NCBI RefSeq assembly: GCF_009741265.1
Contig: NZ_WOWL01000001.1
Coordinates: forward strand, 3,286,001-3,350,000
Origin: Pseudarthrobacter sp. GA104
Lineage (GTDB): Bacteria; Actinomycetota; Actinomycetes; Actinomycetales; Micrococcaceae
Direction: 5' to 3'
Length of the DNA: 64,000 bases
Under the pieces are notes generated by a model. It saw only the letters and a list, made by a program, of their open reading frames with translations. It did not search any database and was not told the origin of the DNA. The translations under genes and the position numbers were made by a program. Positions 7,713 to 15,841 of the stretch are shown in pieces. Position 1 is the first letter of the stretch. Each line of letters starts with the position of its first letter.

Positions 7713-8213
7713 TCAGCCGAGCGCAGCCGCCAGCTCCTCGATGATCTCGAACTGTTCCCGCACGCCGCCCTCCATGCCGGACTGCGCGATCATGTCCCGG
7801 ACTTCCTTGCTGCCCGCGTTGGTGCGGATGCGCACCACGGTCGCGCCGCCGTCGGCCTCCTCAAAGGTGACCGTGGTGACCACGGCACCCTCCTCGCTGT
7901 CCGTCCGCGTTCCCGGCGTCTCCATCACCTCGGTGTGGACGATCCGCTCGTTCGGGACGATCTCCCGGTACGTCCCGTGGAAGGCCACCTCGAATTCGCC
8001 GTGCGTCACCATGACGTACCGCCAGGCCCCGCCCACACGGAAGTCCATGTCCGCCACGGTCATCCCGCCGCGCCGGCCGGGCCACCACCTCCTGACCAGT
8101 TCCGGCGTGGTCCAGGCCTTGTAGACGAGATGCCGGGGTGCGTTGACCGTGCGCGTGATGAGGATTTCCTCGTCGGTGGGGAAGCTGATGTCCAAGGTGT
8201 TTGTTGGTGCCAT
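7713..8213 (-). CDS. SRPBCC/AHSA1-family protein
   Basis: A 166-residue START-like (SRPBCC) protein of the AHSA1 group: ILITRTVNAPRHLVYKAWTTPELVRRWWPG at the N terminus, then DFRVGGAWRYVM, and a C-terminal helix SGMEGGVREQFEIIEELAAAL. These proteins bind hydrophobic ligands in a deep cavity; the ligand is unknown. It follows the ArsR regulator by 12 nt in one operon, a common actinobacterial pair in which the regulator controls the SRPBCC gene. Confidence 0.85.
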   Translation of the reverse strand: MAPTNTLDISFPTDEEILITRTVNAPRHLVYKAWTTPELVRRWWPGRRGGMTVADMDFRVGGAWRYVMVTHGEFEVAFHGTYREIVPNERIVHTEVMETPGTRTDSEEGAVVTTVTFEEADGGATVVRIRTNAGSKEVRDMIAQSGMEGGVREQFEIIEELAAALG

Positions 8214-8225
8214 TGCCCTGCTCCC

Positions 8226-8567
8226 TTATTCTTGCGTGTCTTCCTGTTGAAGATCCTCGAGAACGTCATCGAGCAGCTCGAAGCGCTCGTTCCAGAGATG
8301 CTGGTAGCCCGAAACCCAATCGTGGATAGGCTTCAGCGCCTGCGGGTTCAGCCGGTACACCCGCTGCCGCCCTTCGTCGCGGACCACGACGGCGCCCACC
8401 TCGCGAAGGACCCGCAGGTGCCGGGACACGTGCGGCTGGGCCAGGCCGAGCAGGTCAACGATCTCGCTGACCGGCCGTTCGCCGGCGGCCAGGGCGTCCA
8501 GGATTTCGCGCCGGCGGGGTTCCGCCACCGCGTTGAACGCGTCCGCTGTTGTTGCCGCCCGTGCCAT
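8226..8567 (-). CDS. ArsR-family transcriptional regulator
   Basis: A 113-residue winged-helix regulator. Start at the ATG at 8567, 6 nt after a consensus TATAAT; longer frames lack support. The helix-turn-helix is VSEIVDLLGLAQPHVSRHLRVLREVGAVVVRDEGRQRVYRL. The metal-binding Cys pair of classical ArsR/SmtB is absent, so it belongs to the PF12840-like group coupled to SRPBCC proteins. A 16-bp palindrome overlaps its -10, implying autoregulation. Confidence 0.88.
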   Translation of the reverse strand: MARAATTADAFNAVAEPRRREILDALAAGERPVSEIVDLLGLAQPHVSRHLRVLREVGAVVVRDEGRQRVYRLNPQALKPIHDWVSGYQHLWNERFELLDDVLEDLQQEDTQE

Positions 8568-8578
8568 GCCGCGATTAT

Positions 8579-8594
8579 ATATCCATATGGATAT
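8579..8594. promoter_or_regulatory. ArsR operator/promoter palindrome
   Basis: ATATCCATATGGATAT is a perfect 16-bp palindrome adjoining and partly covering the minus-strand TATAAT that ends 6 nt before the ArsR start. A dimeric regulator bound here would cover the promoter. Confidence 0.6.
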
Positions 8595-8705
8595 GGATTG
8601 GAAGGGCTGCGCAGCTGAAAGGGCCACTGGAAGGGCTGCGCGGCACCCTCCAAGGGCCGACTTTCGGCCCTTCACAAACGGATGAATCTGAGTAGTGTCC
8701 GGACT

Positions 8706-9695
8706 ATGGAAGCCATCATCCACACTGTTGAATTGCACAAGCATTTTGGCCGGGTGCGGGCCCTCGACGAACTCAACCTGGAGGTCCAGCGCGGCGAGAT
8801 CCACGGGTTCCTTGGCCCCAACGGTGCGGGCAAGTCAACCACCCTCCGCGTCCTGCTGGGCCTGGCCAAGGCCACCTCCGGCACGGCCTCCGTCCTGGGC
8901 CTCGACCCGTGGACACAGTCGGTAGAGCTGCACCGCCGCCTCGCCTATGTCCCCGGCGACGTCCGGCTCTGGCCCAACCTGTCCGGCGGCGAGACCATCG
9001 ACCTCCTCTCCCGCCTCCGCGGCGGCACCTCCGACTCCCGCAGCTACCGGGAGCGCAAGGACCGTCTCTGTGAAGCGTTCGACTTCGACCCGGGAAAGAA
9101 GGGCCGCGCCTACTCCAAGGGCAACCGCCAGAAGGTGGCACTGATCGCGGCCCTGGTGACGGACGCCGAGCTCTACCTCTTTGACGAGCCCACGAGCGGC
9201 CTTGACCCGCTCATGGAGGCGGTGTTCCGGCGGGAGGCGCTGGCCGCCGTCGGACGCGGTGCAACGGTGCTCCTGTCCAGCCACATCCTCTCCGAGGTGG
9301 AAGTGCTATGCCACCGCGTCAGCATCATCCGCGCCGGCAGGATCGTGGACGGCGGCACGCTGGACTCGCTGCGCCACCTCACGCGCACGGAGGTTTCCTT
9401 CGCGGCGGACGGGCTGGACACCGGTTCCCTGGCTCAGCTGGGCGCTGTGCATGACCTGACGGCCGACGGCGGCAGGGTCAGGTTTGGTGCCGACTCGGAC
9501 CGGATTGCGGAGGTGCTTCCGGCCCTGGGAGCCCTGGGCGTCCAGGGGCTGACCATCACGCCGCCGTCCCTGGAGGAGCTGTTCCTGCGCCACTATGGTG
9601 ACACCTCGGTGCAGGCCAACGCGGAGACTGCGGAGAACGGGCCTGCCCAGCACGCCCGGCGGCGGCACCTGCTCGGCGCGAGGGGCCGTGGCTGA
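8706..9695 (+). CDS. ABC exporter ATP-binding protein
   Basis: A 329-residue ATPase starting at ATG 8706, 7 nt after TAGTGT; an ATG at 8682 would add 8 residues. Walker [10 protein letters not shown], signature YSKGNRQKV (a diverged LSGGQ), Walker [14 protein letters not shown] and the H-loop [11 protein letters not shown] are all present. A C-terminal domain of about 110 residues follows, typical of drug or antibiotic exporter subunits (DrrA/CcmA type). It overlaps the permease gene by 8 bp. The divergent ArsR-SRPBCC pair does not necessarily control it. Confidence 0.9.
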   Translation: MEAIIHTVELHKHFGRVRALDELNLEVQRGEIHGFLGPNGAGKSTTLRVLLGLAKATSGTASVLGLDPWTQSVELHRRLAYVPGDVRLWPNLSGGETIDLLSRLRGGTSDSRSYRERKDRLCEAFDFDPGKKGRAYSKGNRQKVALIAALVTDAELYLFDEPTSGLDPLMEAVFRREALAAVGRGATVLLSSHILSEVEVLCHRVSIIRAGRIVDGGTLDSLRHLTRTEVSFAADGLDTGSLAQLGAVHDLTADGGRVRFGADSDRIAEVLPALGALGVQGLTITPPSLEELFLRHYGDTSVQANAETAENGPAQHARRRHLLGARGRG

Positions 9696-11319
9696 GGTGC
9701 GCGAGCTCCGGATCCTGTGGAGCCAGCGGCTGCGGCGTGACCGCTGGCAGCTGGCCATCTGGGTGCTGGGCATCGGCGCCCTCGCCCTGTTCTCGGCAAC
9801 GGCGATCCAACAGACCTACGGCGACGAATCCAGCCGGGCGGAGCTCCTGCAGATAGCGGTTGCCACACCCGCGATCCTGATGCTCCGCGGCCTGGCGCGC
9901 GGGGCGGGCGTCGGCGCCTTCACCTTCTTCCAGATCTACTCCTTCCTCGCACTGCTGGCAGGCCTGATGAGCACCTTCCTCGCTGTCCGGCACGCCCGGG
10001 CCGACGAGGAAACCGGCGCCGCGGAACTGGTGGCATCCACCCCCGCCGGGCGCCTGACTCCCGCGGCTGCGACGATCCTGCACGGGACCGCTGCCAACGT
10101 CCTCGTGGCGCTCGCGGTGTTCGCCGGCTTCACGGCGGCGGGGCTTGATCCCACAGGTGCCCTGGTTGCGGGAGCCGCCACGGGCGCCGTCGGGCTGGCC
10201 TTCCTGGGCATAGGCCTGCTGGTGGCCCAGCTGATGGCCACATCCCGCGGCGCCAACGGGTTCTCCGCGGCGCTCGTTGTCCTGGCGTACATCCTGAGGG
10301 GCATCGGGGACGCCACCGGAACGCCGGACCCGGGCGGGACGGTGGTCACAGCGGGGCCCGCCAGTTGGTTTTCCCCGATCGGCTGGGGCCAGCAGACGTT
10401 CGCGTACACCGGCGACCGGTGGTGGCCGCTGCTCCTGCCGCTGGCGCTCGCCGTCGCCTGCGGGGGTGCGGTCTGGCTCATCCTGAACCGGCGCGACAGC
10501 GGCGCGAGCGTGTGGGGCGCGCTTCCCGGCCGTGCTGCTGCCCGCCCCGGGTTGAACAGCCCTGCGGCCCTGGCGCTGCGGCTGCAGGCAGGGTCGATCA
10601 TCGGCTGGAGCATCGGCGGGCTGGCGATGGGGCTGCTGGCCGGGTCCATCGGCAGCGCCATCGCCGCCGCGGACACTGTCAACAGCAGTGTCACATCCGC
10701 CCTGCGGGCCATGATCCAGGCGCAGGGTGTGTCCCTGACCCAGCTGATGGTGTCAGCCATGTTTTCGGTCGCCGGGATCCTGGCAGCCGCCTGCGCGCTG
10801 CAGGCCATCATCAGGATGCGGCAGGAGGAAGCTGCCGGCACGGCCGAACTCCTCCTCGCCACCCCCGTCAGCCGGATGCGCTGGCTGGCCGGCTACCTCC
10901 TGCTTGGCGCGGCCTCGGTGGTCCTGGTGATGTTCCTGACGGCGTTCGGGGCCTGGGCCTCGCTGGCGGCAGCCGGCGAGGACTCGATGGACGCCGGCGC
11001 CATCTGGGAGACCGCCGCAGCCCAGCTTCCCGCGGCGTTCATCTACCTTGCCGTCCCGGCGCTGGTGTTCGTCCTGTGGCCATCGGCAACCATCGCTGCC
11101 AGCTGGGCATTCCTGGGCGCGGGCGTGGTGCTGGGCATCTTTGGCGGGATGCTGGGGCTGGACCAGGCCATCCGCGACCTCTCGCCGTTCACCCACACCC
11201 CTGTTCCCGGTGGTTCGACGACGGACTGGAGCGGAGCGTGGTGGATGCTGGCCATTGCCGTGGCCACGGCCGCCGTGGCCGCGGCAGCGATGCGGCGCCG
11301 CGAAACCGGGACAGCCTGA
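9688..11319 (+). CDS. ABC exporter permease
   Basis: A 543-residue permease starting at GTG 9688 inside the ATPase 3' end ([20 protein letters not shown]). About 12 hydrophobic segments form two similar halves; each opens with a membrane-surface helix and contains [17 protein letters not shown] or [18 protein letters not shown], the duplicated coupling element of exporters such as those for polyketide antibiotics. Together with 8706-9695 it makes a complete exporter. Substrate unknown. It replaces the two-permease type by one duplicated chain. Confidence 0.88.
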   Translation: MAEVRELRILWSQRLRRDRWQLAIWVLGIGALALFSATAIQQTYGDESSRAELLQIAVATPAILMLRGLARGAGVGAFTFFQIYSFLALLAGLMSTFLAVRHARADEETGAAELVASTPAGRLTPAAATILHGTAANVLVALAVFAGFTAAGLDPTGALVAGAATGAVGLAFLGIGLLVAQLMATSRGANGFSAALVVLAYILRGIGDATGTPDPGGTVVTAGPASWFSPIGWGQQTFAYTGDRWWPLLLPLALAVACGGAVWLILNRRDSGASVWGALPGRAAARPGLNSPAALALRLQAGSIIGWSIGGLAMGLLAGSIGSAIAAADTVNSSVTSALRAMIQAQGVSLTQLMVSAMFSVAGILAAACALQAIIRMRQEEAAGTAELLLATPVSRMRWLAGYLLLGAASVVLVMFLTAFGAWASLAAAGEDSMDAGAIWETAAAQLPAAFIYLAVPALVFVLWPSATIAASWAFLGAGVVLGIFGGMLGLDQAIRDLSPFTHTPVPGGSTTDWSGAWWMLAIAVATAAVAAAAMRRRETGTA

Positions 11320-11391
11320 CGGCGGGGACGGTTCCTGACACCACCGCCGTGCACCTGCCGGAGGAGGACGCAGACACAAAGGAGGCCAGCC

Positions 11392-12408
11392 GTGACCATC
11401 ATCGACAACGCCGTATACGTCGACGGGCTGCGGACGGAGGATCCGGGCAGCCTGGACGAAACCTACTTCGTGCTCCGCCAGCGCGAGGGGATGGCGTGGA
11501 TCGGCCTCTACCGGCCGGACCCCGCGGAACTTCAGTCGGTGGCCGAGGAATTCGACCTCAGCGCGCTCGCCGTCGAGGACGCCCTGGCCGGCCACCAACG
11601 CGCCAAACTGGAGCATTACGGCGAGTGCGTCTTCCTGGTGCTGCGGCCGGCCCGCTACCTGGATGATGTGGAGAAGGTGGACTTCGGCGAGATCCACGTC
11701 TTTGTCGGCGCCGACTACGTAGTGACCGTGCGGCATGCCGAATCCCCGGACCTGGCCAAAGTGCGCCGGCGGATGGAGGCCATGCCGGAGTTCCTGGCCC
11801 TGGGCCCGGATGCGGTCCTTTACGGCATCCTGGACCAGGTGGTGGACGAGTACGAACCCGTGGCGGCGGGGCTTGAAAACGACATTGACGAGATCGAGGA
11901 CGACCTCTTCGGGGCGGACCCGGAGGTTTCCCGGCGCATCTACGAGCTTTCCCGCCAGGTCATCATGTTCCAGCGCGCCACCAGCCCGCTGGCAGGGATC
12001 CTGCAGGTGCTCATGGCCGGGACGCCGGAGCGGGAGCCCGATCCGGAACTCCAGGACCACTTCCGCGACGTGCTGGACCATGTGCTCCGGCTCAATGAAC
12101 GCGTGGCATCCTTCCGTGTGCTGCTGCAGAACGCACTGGCCGTGAACGCCGCGCTCGTGGCCCAGCGGCAGAACGACGAGATGCGCCGCCTCACGGAATC
12201 CAGCATTGCCCAGAGCGAGCAGGTCAAGCGGATTTCCTCCTGGGCGGCCATCCTGTTTGCGCCCACGCTGGTGGGAACCATCTACGGCATGAACTTCCGC
12301 TCCATGCCGGAGCTCGACTGGGTGTTCGGCTACCCGTTCGCCCTTGGCCTGATGATTGCCATGGGGCTGGCGCTCTACGGGACCTTCCGCCACAACAGGT
12401 GGATCTAG
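11392..12408 (+). CDS. corA: CorA-like magnesium/cobalt transporter
   Basis: A 338-residue CorA-family channel. GTG start with AGGAGG 5-6 nt upstream. The large cytoplasmic domain occupies residues 1-275, with coiled-coil helices; two C-terminal spans follow, the first ending in the selectivity motif GTIYGMNF (GMN). The short loop after GMN is SMPELDWVFGYP, and the C terminus is basic (FRHNRWI), as in CorA. It should let Mg2+ (and Co2+ or Ni2+) enter. No Mg-responsive leader is visible upstream. Confidence 0.92.
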   Translation: MTIIDNAVYVDGLRTEDPGSLDETYFVLRQREGMAWIGLYRPDPAELQSVAEEFDLSALAVEDALAGHQRAKLEHYGECVFLVLRPARYLDDVEKVDFGEIHVFVGADYVVTVRHAESPDLAKVRRRMEAMPEFLALGPDAVLYGILDQVVDEYEPVAAGLENDIDEIEDDLFGADPEVSRRIYELSRQVIMFQRATSPLAGILQVLMAGTPEREPDPELQDHFRDVLDHVLRLNERVASFRVLLQNALAVNAALVAQRQNDEMRRLTESSIAQSEQVKRISSWAAILFAPTLVGTIYGMNFRSMPELDWVFGYPFALGLMIAMGLALYGTFRHNRWI

Positions 12409-12430
12409 CCCCCGCTTGTACAGTGGGTCC

Positions 12431-13435
12431 ATGCCCACGCCGCTGCCCACCGTGCCCCCGTTCGAGGAACTCCTGGCCGGCGCGCACGTCGTGAGCCTGC
12501 CCATGCGGGTCAAGTTCCGCGGCATCATGGAGCGCGAGTCCCTGCTGCTGCACGGCCCCGCCGGCTGGGGCGAGTTCTGCCCGTTCCCCGAGTACGGCGA
12601 CGCCGAGGCCTCCCGCTGGCTCGCCGCCGCCGTCGAAGCCGGCTGGCATGGCTTCCCCGCCCCGCTGCGGTCCGCGATCCCCGTCAACGCCACGGTTCCC
12701 GCCGTACCCGCGGACCGCGTGCCGGACGTCCTGGCACGCTTCGGCCGGGTGGACGCCGTCAAGGTCAAGGTGGCCGAGCAGGGACAAACGCTGGACGACG
12801 ACGCCGCCCGCCTCGCCGCCGTCCGCTCCGCCCTCCCGGACGCCGCCGTCCGCGTCGACGCCAACGGCGGCTGGGACGTTCCGGCCGCCGTCGAGGCACT
12901 CACCCGGCTGGCCGGCGTCGGGCTTGAATACGCCGAGCAGCCGGTGCCCACGGTTGAGGGCCTGGCGGAGGTGCGGCGAGCCCTGCGCGAGGCAGGAACG
13001 CCGGTGCTGATCGCGGCCGACGAAAGCGTCCGCAAGGAATCCGACCCCCTGCGGGTTGCCCGCGCCGGCGCGGCGGACCTGATCGTGGTCAAGGTGGCAC
13101 CGCTCGGGGGAGTGCGGCGCGCCCTGGACATCGTGGCACAGGCCGGGCTGCCCGCCGTCGTCAGTTCCGCCCTGGACACCTCGGTGGGAATCCGCGCGGG
13201 ACTGGCCCTGGCGGCAGCGCTGCCGGACCTGCCGTATGCGTGCGGTCTGGGGACGGTGTCCCTGTTCGAATCGGACATCACCCGGGATCCGTTAGTGGCC
13301 GACGACGGCGCCATCCGCCTGCGTGACGTCGCCGCCGACGCCGGGCTGCTGGAGCGGTACGCGGCTTCCGCGGAACGGCGGGACTGGTGGCTGGACCGGC
13401 TCCGCCGCGTCCACGCGCTCCTGGCCGCCCACTAG
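12431..13435 (+). CDS. menC: o-succinylbenzoate synthase
   Basis: A 334-residue enolase-superfamily enzyme that dehydrates SHCHC to o-succinylbenzoate in menaquinone synthesis. Start at ATG 12431, 6 nt after TACAGT. The catalytic set is visible: KVKV (Lys acid/base), RVDANGGW (Asp ligand), LEYAEQP (Glu ligand), AADESV (Asp ligand) and VVKVAPLGG (second Lys). The N-terminal cap has FRGIMERESLLLHGPAGWGEF. Length and motifs fit the actinobacterial MenC. It lies 12 kb from menD, so the pathway genes are scattered here. Confidence 0.93.
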   Translation: MPTPLPTVPPFEELLAGAHVVSLPMRVKFRGIMERESLLLHGPAGWGEFCPFPEYGDAEASRWLAAAVEAGWHGFPAPLRSAIPVNATVPAVPADRVPDVLARFGRVDAVKVKVAEQGQTLDDDAARLAAVRSALPDAAVRVDANGGWDVPAAVEALTRLAGVGLEYAEQPVPTVEGLAEVRRALREAGTPVLIAADESVRKESDPLRVARAGAADLIVVKVAPLGGVRRALDIVAQAGLPAVVSSALDTSVGIRAGLALAAALPDLPYACGLGTVSLFESDITRDPLVADDGAIRLRDVAADAGLLERYAASAERRDWWLDRLRRVHALLAAH

Positions 13436-13442
13436 CCCACCC

Positions 13443-13551
13443 CGACGCTCTCTCACTTAACGTGCCTTTTGGGCCGACCCTCTCTCACTTAACGTGCCTT
13501 TTGGGCCGACCCTCTCGCACTTAACGTGCCTTTTGGGCCGACCCTCTCGCA
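13443..13551 (+). repeat. 32-bp tandem repeat, three copies plus a partial
   Basis: Units start at 13443, 13475 and 13507, with a 13-bp partial at 13539. Each contains CACTTAACGTGCCTTTTGGG. They differ at only two positions (CGACG/CGACC and CTCT/CTCG). No spacers separate them, so this is not CRISPR. An 18-bp part of the first unit (13446-13463) recurs in inverted orientation at 15821-15838, on the other side of the phoX gene. Confidence 0.9.
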
Positions 13552-13569
13552 TATGCGCAGGTCATCAGG

Positions 13570-13602
13570 GGTTACCGGCGGGTTTACCTCCGGTTCACCT
13601 CG
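13570..13602 (+). promoter_or_regulatory. candidate PHO box upstream of phoX
   Basis: Three contiguous 11-bp direct repeats: GGTTACCGGCG, GGTTTACCTCC and GGTTCACCTCG. In Streptomyces, PhoP binds 11-bp direct repeats with a GTTCACC core, so this closely matches. The third unit overlaps a -35 (TTCACC, 13594-13599) set 17 bp from TAGGAA (13617-13622). The layout suits activation by PhoP-P in phosphate starvation. Confidence 0.7.
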
Positions 13603-13669
13603 CTGACGGCTCCCCGTAGGAACCGGCTGGCAGGGTGAGGGCACCGCATCGATTTTTTGGAAGGCAACC

Positions 13670-15742
13670 ATGTCTGAAACTGCCCGCAAGTTCACCCTGC
13701 TGCCGATGCTCGGCCACACCAAGGGCAAGCGCAGCGCCGTCACCTGCGCCCTGAAGTGCGACAACGCCTGCGCAGGCGACGTCTGCAACACCAGCTCCAA
13801 CAGCTACTTCCGCGACATCGCCTCCGCCACCATGTCCCGCCGCGCCGCCCTGGGCTTTGGCGCCGCCGGTGCCCTCGCCGTCGTCCTCGGCAGCGCCGTC
13901 ACCTCGCCGGACTCCGCACAGGCCGCCGGCCTCTCCAAGGCCGCGAAGGAAGGCTTCGGCGCGTCCAAGCTGCAGTTCACCGCCATTCCCTCGATTGATG
14001 CGATGGTGGACGCTGTCACCGTGCCGGAAGGCTTCACCTGGAAGCCGGTCATCCGCTGGGGAGACCCCATCTTCAACGACGCGCCGGAGCTGGACCTGAA
14101 CAACCAGACGGTTGCAGCCCAGGAAAAGCAGTTCGGGTACAACAACGACTACACGGACATCCTTGAGATTCCGGGCAGCAAGGGCCGCCGCGCCGTTCTG
14201 TTCTCCAACCACGAGTACACCAACGACGCCATCATGTTCCCTCCCGCCATGCCGGCCGAGCAGCAGCGCAAAGTGGGAGCAGCCGCGCACGGGCTGACCG
14301 TGGTGGAGCTGGAGCGCCACAACAAGAACCAGCCGTGGACCTACGTCAAGGGCGCGGCACTGAACCGCCGCTACCTGAACAGCACGGTCTACGAACTGAC
14401 CGGCCCCGTTGCCGGATCGGCACTGGTCAAGACCGTTGAGGACAAGGACGGCCGCTTCATCAAGGGCACCCTGGGCAACTGCTCCGGCGGAACCACCCCT
14501 TGGGGCACCATCCTCTCCGGTGAGGAAAACTTCCAGGGCTACTTCGTCGGCAACGGCACTTCCGCCGGAGACAAGCGCTACGGCATCACCAGCAAGCCAA
14601 CCGCCCGCAAGTGGGAACTGGACGAGGACCGCTGGGACACCCGCAAGCCCGGCTACGAGAACGAGGCCAACCGCTTCGGCTGGATCGTGGAAGTCGACCC
14701 GTTCGACCCCACCTCCACCCCGAAGAAGCACTCCGCCCTGGGCCGCTTCAAGCACGAGGGCGCCAACGTCATCATCGCCGAGTCCGGCCACGTGGTGGCC
14801 TACTCCGGCGACGACGAGCGCTTCGACTACCTGTACAAGTTCGTTTCCAAGGACAAGTACATTGAGGGCGACCGCAAGCACAACATGACGCTGCTCTCCG
14901 CCGGCAACCTGTACGTCGCCAAGTTCACCGGCAACTCACCGGCCGCTGAAATCACCGGCACCGGGGCAGTCCCCGCCGACGGTGCGTTCGACGGCATCGG
15001 CCAGTGGCTGCCGCTGGTGGTGGACGGCAAGTCCGCTGTTGCGGGCATGACCGTCGAAGAGGTCCTGGTCTACACCCGCCTCGCGGCCGACAAGGTTGGC
15101 CCCACCAAGATGGACCGCTGCGAAGACGTGCAGCCCAGCCTCCACACCGGCAAGGTCTACGTGGCGTGCACCAACAACTCCAACCGCGGCACCGGAACGA
15201 ACGAAGGCGCCACCGAGGTCAACCCGCGCAACCAGAACCGCGACGGCCACATCGTGGAAATCACCGAGACCGGCGACCAGACCTCCACCACCTTCACCTG
15301 GAACCTGCTCATGGTCTGCGGCGATCCCAAGCAGGGCGACGTCACCTACTTCTCCGGCTTCCCGGTGGACCAGGTCTCGCCCATCTCCTGCCCGGACAAC
15401 CTCGCGTTCGACTCCGTGGGCAACCTCTGGATCTCCACCGACGGCGCCCCCTCCGGCATCGGCCGCGCGGACGGGCTCTTCAAGGTCACTCTGGAAGGCG
15501 CGGAGCGCGGCAAGGTAGAGCAGTTCCTGGCTGTTCCGCGCGACGCCGAGACCTGTGGCCCCGTCATCCACGATGAGGAGCGCAGCGTGTTCGTCGCCGT
15601 GCAGCACCCGGGCGAGGACGGCACGTTCGAGACGCAGGTTTCCTTCTTCCCGGACTACGTCGCGGAAGGCACGACGCCGGCTCCCGGCCAGGTGCGCGCA
15701 CCCCGCCCGTCCGTGGTCCAGGTGTTCCGCACCGACGCCTGA
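13670..15742 (+). CDS. phoX: PhoX-family alkaline phosphatase (DUF839), Tat-exported
   Basis: A 690-residue secreted phosphatase. Residues 55-80 hold a Tat signal (MSRRAALGFGAAGALAVVLG) set unusually far from the N terminus, as is typical of PhoX. The mature part carries family blocks FSNHEYTNDAIMFPP, LGNCSGGTTPWGTILSGEENF, HEGANVIIAESGHVVAYSGDDERFDY, and MDRCEDVQPSLHTGKVYVACTNN, which in PhoX provide Ca/Fe ligands and the active site. It would release phosphate from organic esters outside the cell. GGAAGG precedes the ATG. A PHO box lies upstream. The gene sits alone, bracketed by repeats in opposite orientation. Confidence 0.92.
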   Translation: MSETARKFTLLPMLGHTKGKRSAVTCALKCDNACAGDVCNTSSNSYFRDIASATMSRRAALGFGAAGALAVVLGSAVTSPDSAQAAGLSKAAKEGFGASKLQFTAIPSIDAMVDAVTVPEGFTWKPVIRWGDPIFNDAPELDLNNQTVAAQEKQFGYNNDYTDILEIPGSKGRRAVLFSNHEYTNDAIMFPPAMPAEQQRKVGAAAHGLTVVELERHNKNQPWTYVKGAALNRRYLNSTVYELTGPVAGSALVKTVEDKDGRFIKGTLGNCSGGTTPWGTILSGEENFQGYFVGNGTSAGDKRYGITSKPTARKWELDEDRWDTRKPGYENEANRFGWIVEVDPFDPTSTPKKHSALGRFKHEGANVIIAESGHVVAYSGDDERFDYLYKFVSKDKYIEGDRKHNMTLLSAGNLYVAKFTGNSPAAEITGTGAVPADGAFDGIGQWLPLVVDGKSAVAGMTVEEVLVYTRLAADKVGPTKMDRCEDVQPSLHTGKVYVACTNNSNRGTGTNEGATEVNPRNQNRDGHIVEITETGDQTSTTFTWNLLMVCGDPKQGDVTYFSGFPVDQVSPISCPDNLAFDSVGNLWISTDGAPSGIGRADGLFKVTLEGAERGKVEQFLAVPRDAETCGPVIHDEERSVFVAVQHPGEDGTFETQVSFFPDYVAEGTTPAPGQVRAPRPSVVQVFRTDA

Positions 15743-15759
15743 TCCCCGCCCGATGTGAG

Positions 15760-15807
15760 GCGCTCTCTCACCTTTCGCCCCGTCCGGGCCGAAAGGTGAG
15801 AGAGCGC
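15760..15807. terminator. 18-bp hairpin after phoX
   Basis: GCGCTCTCTCACCTTTCG at 15760-15777 pairs perfectly with 15790-15807 across a 12-nt loop. It lies between the convergent phoX and glycoamylase-like genes and can end transcription from both sides. The first bases of the arm (CGCTCTCTCAC) are shared with the 32-bp repeat before phoX. Confidence 0.65.
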
Positions 15808-15820
15808 TTGGGTTTAAGCG

Positions 15821-15838
15821 ACGTTAAGTGAGAGAGCG
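15821..15838 (-). repeat. inverted copy of the phoX-upstream repeat
   Basis: Eighteen bases (ACGTTAAGTGAGAGAGCG) are the exact reverse complement of 13446-13463. The copy ends 3 bp before the TAA stop of the glycoamylase-like gene. phoX is thus enclosed between inverted copies about 2.36 kb apart. Confidence 0.8.
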
Positions 15839-15841
15839 CTT

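Noticed and set aside
10753..13314. 853-codon open frame on the minus strand
   Set aside because: Lies opposite the ABC permease, corA and menC, which have clear families; its translation is low-complexity Arg/Ala/Gly/His text. A high-GC shadow.
13443..13551. Tandem repeats as a CRISPR array
   Set aside because: Units of 32 bp are directly adjacent with no spacers and no cas genes are near.
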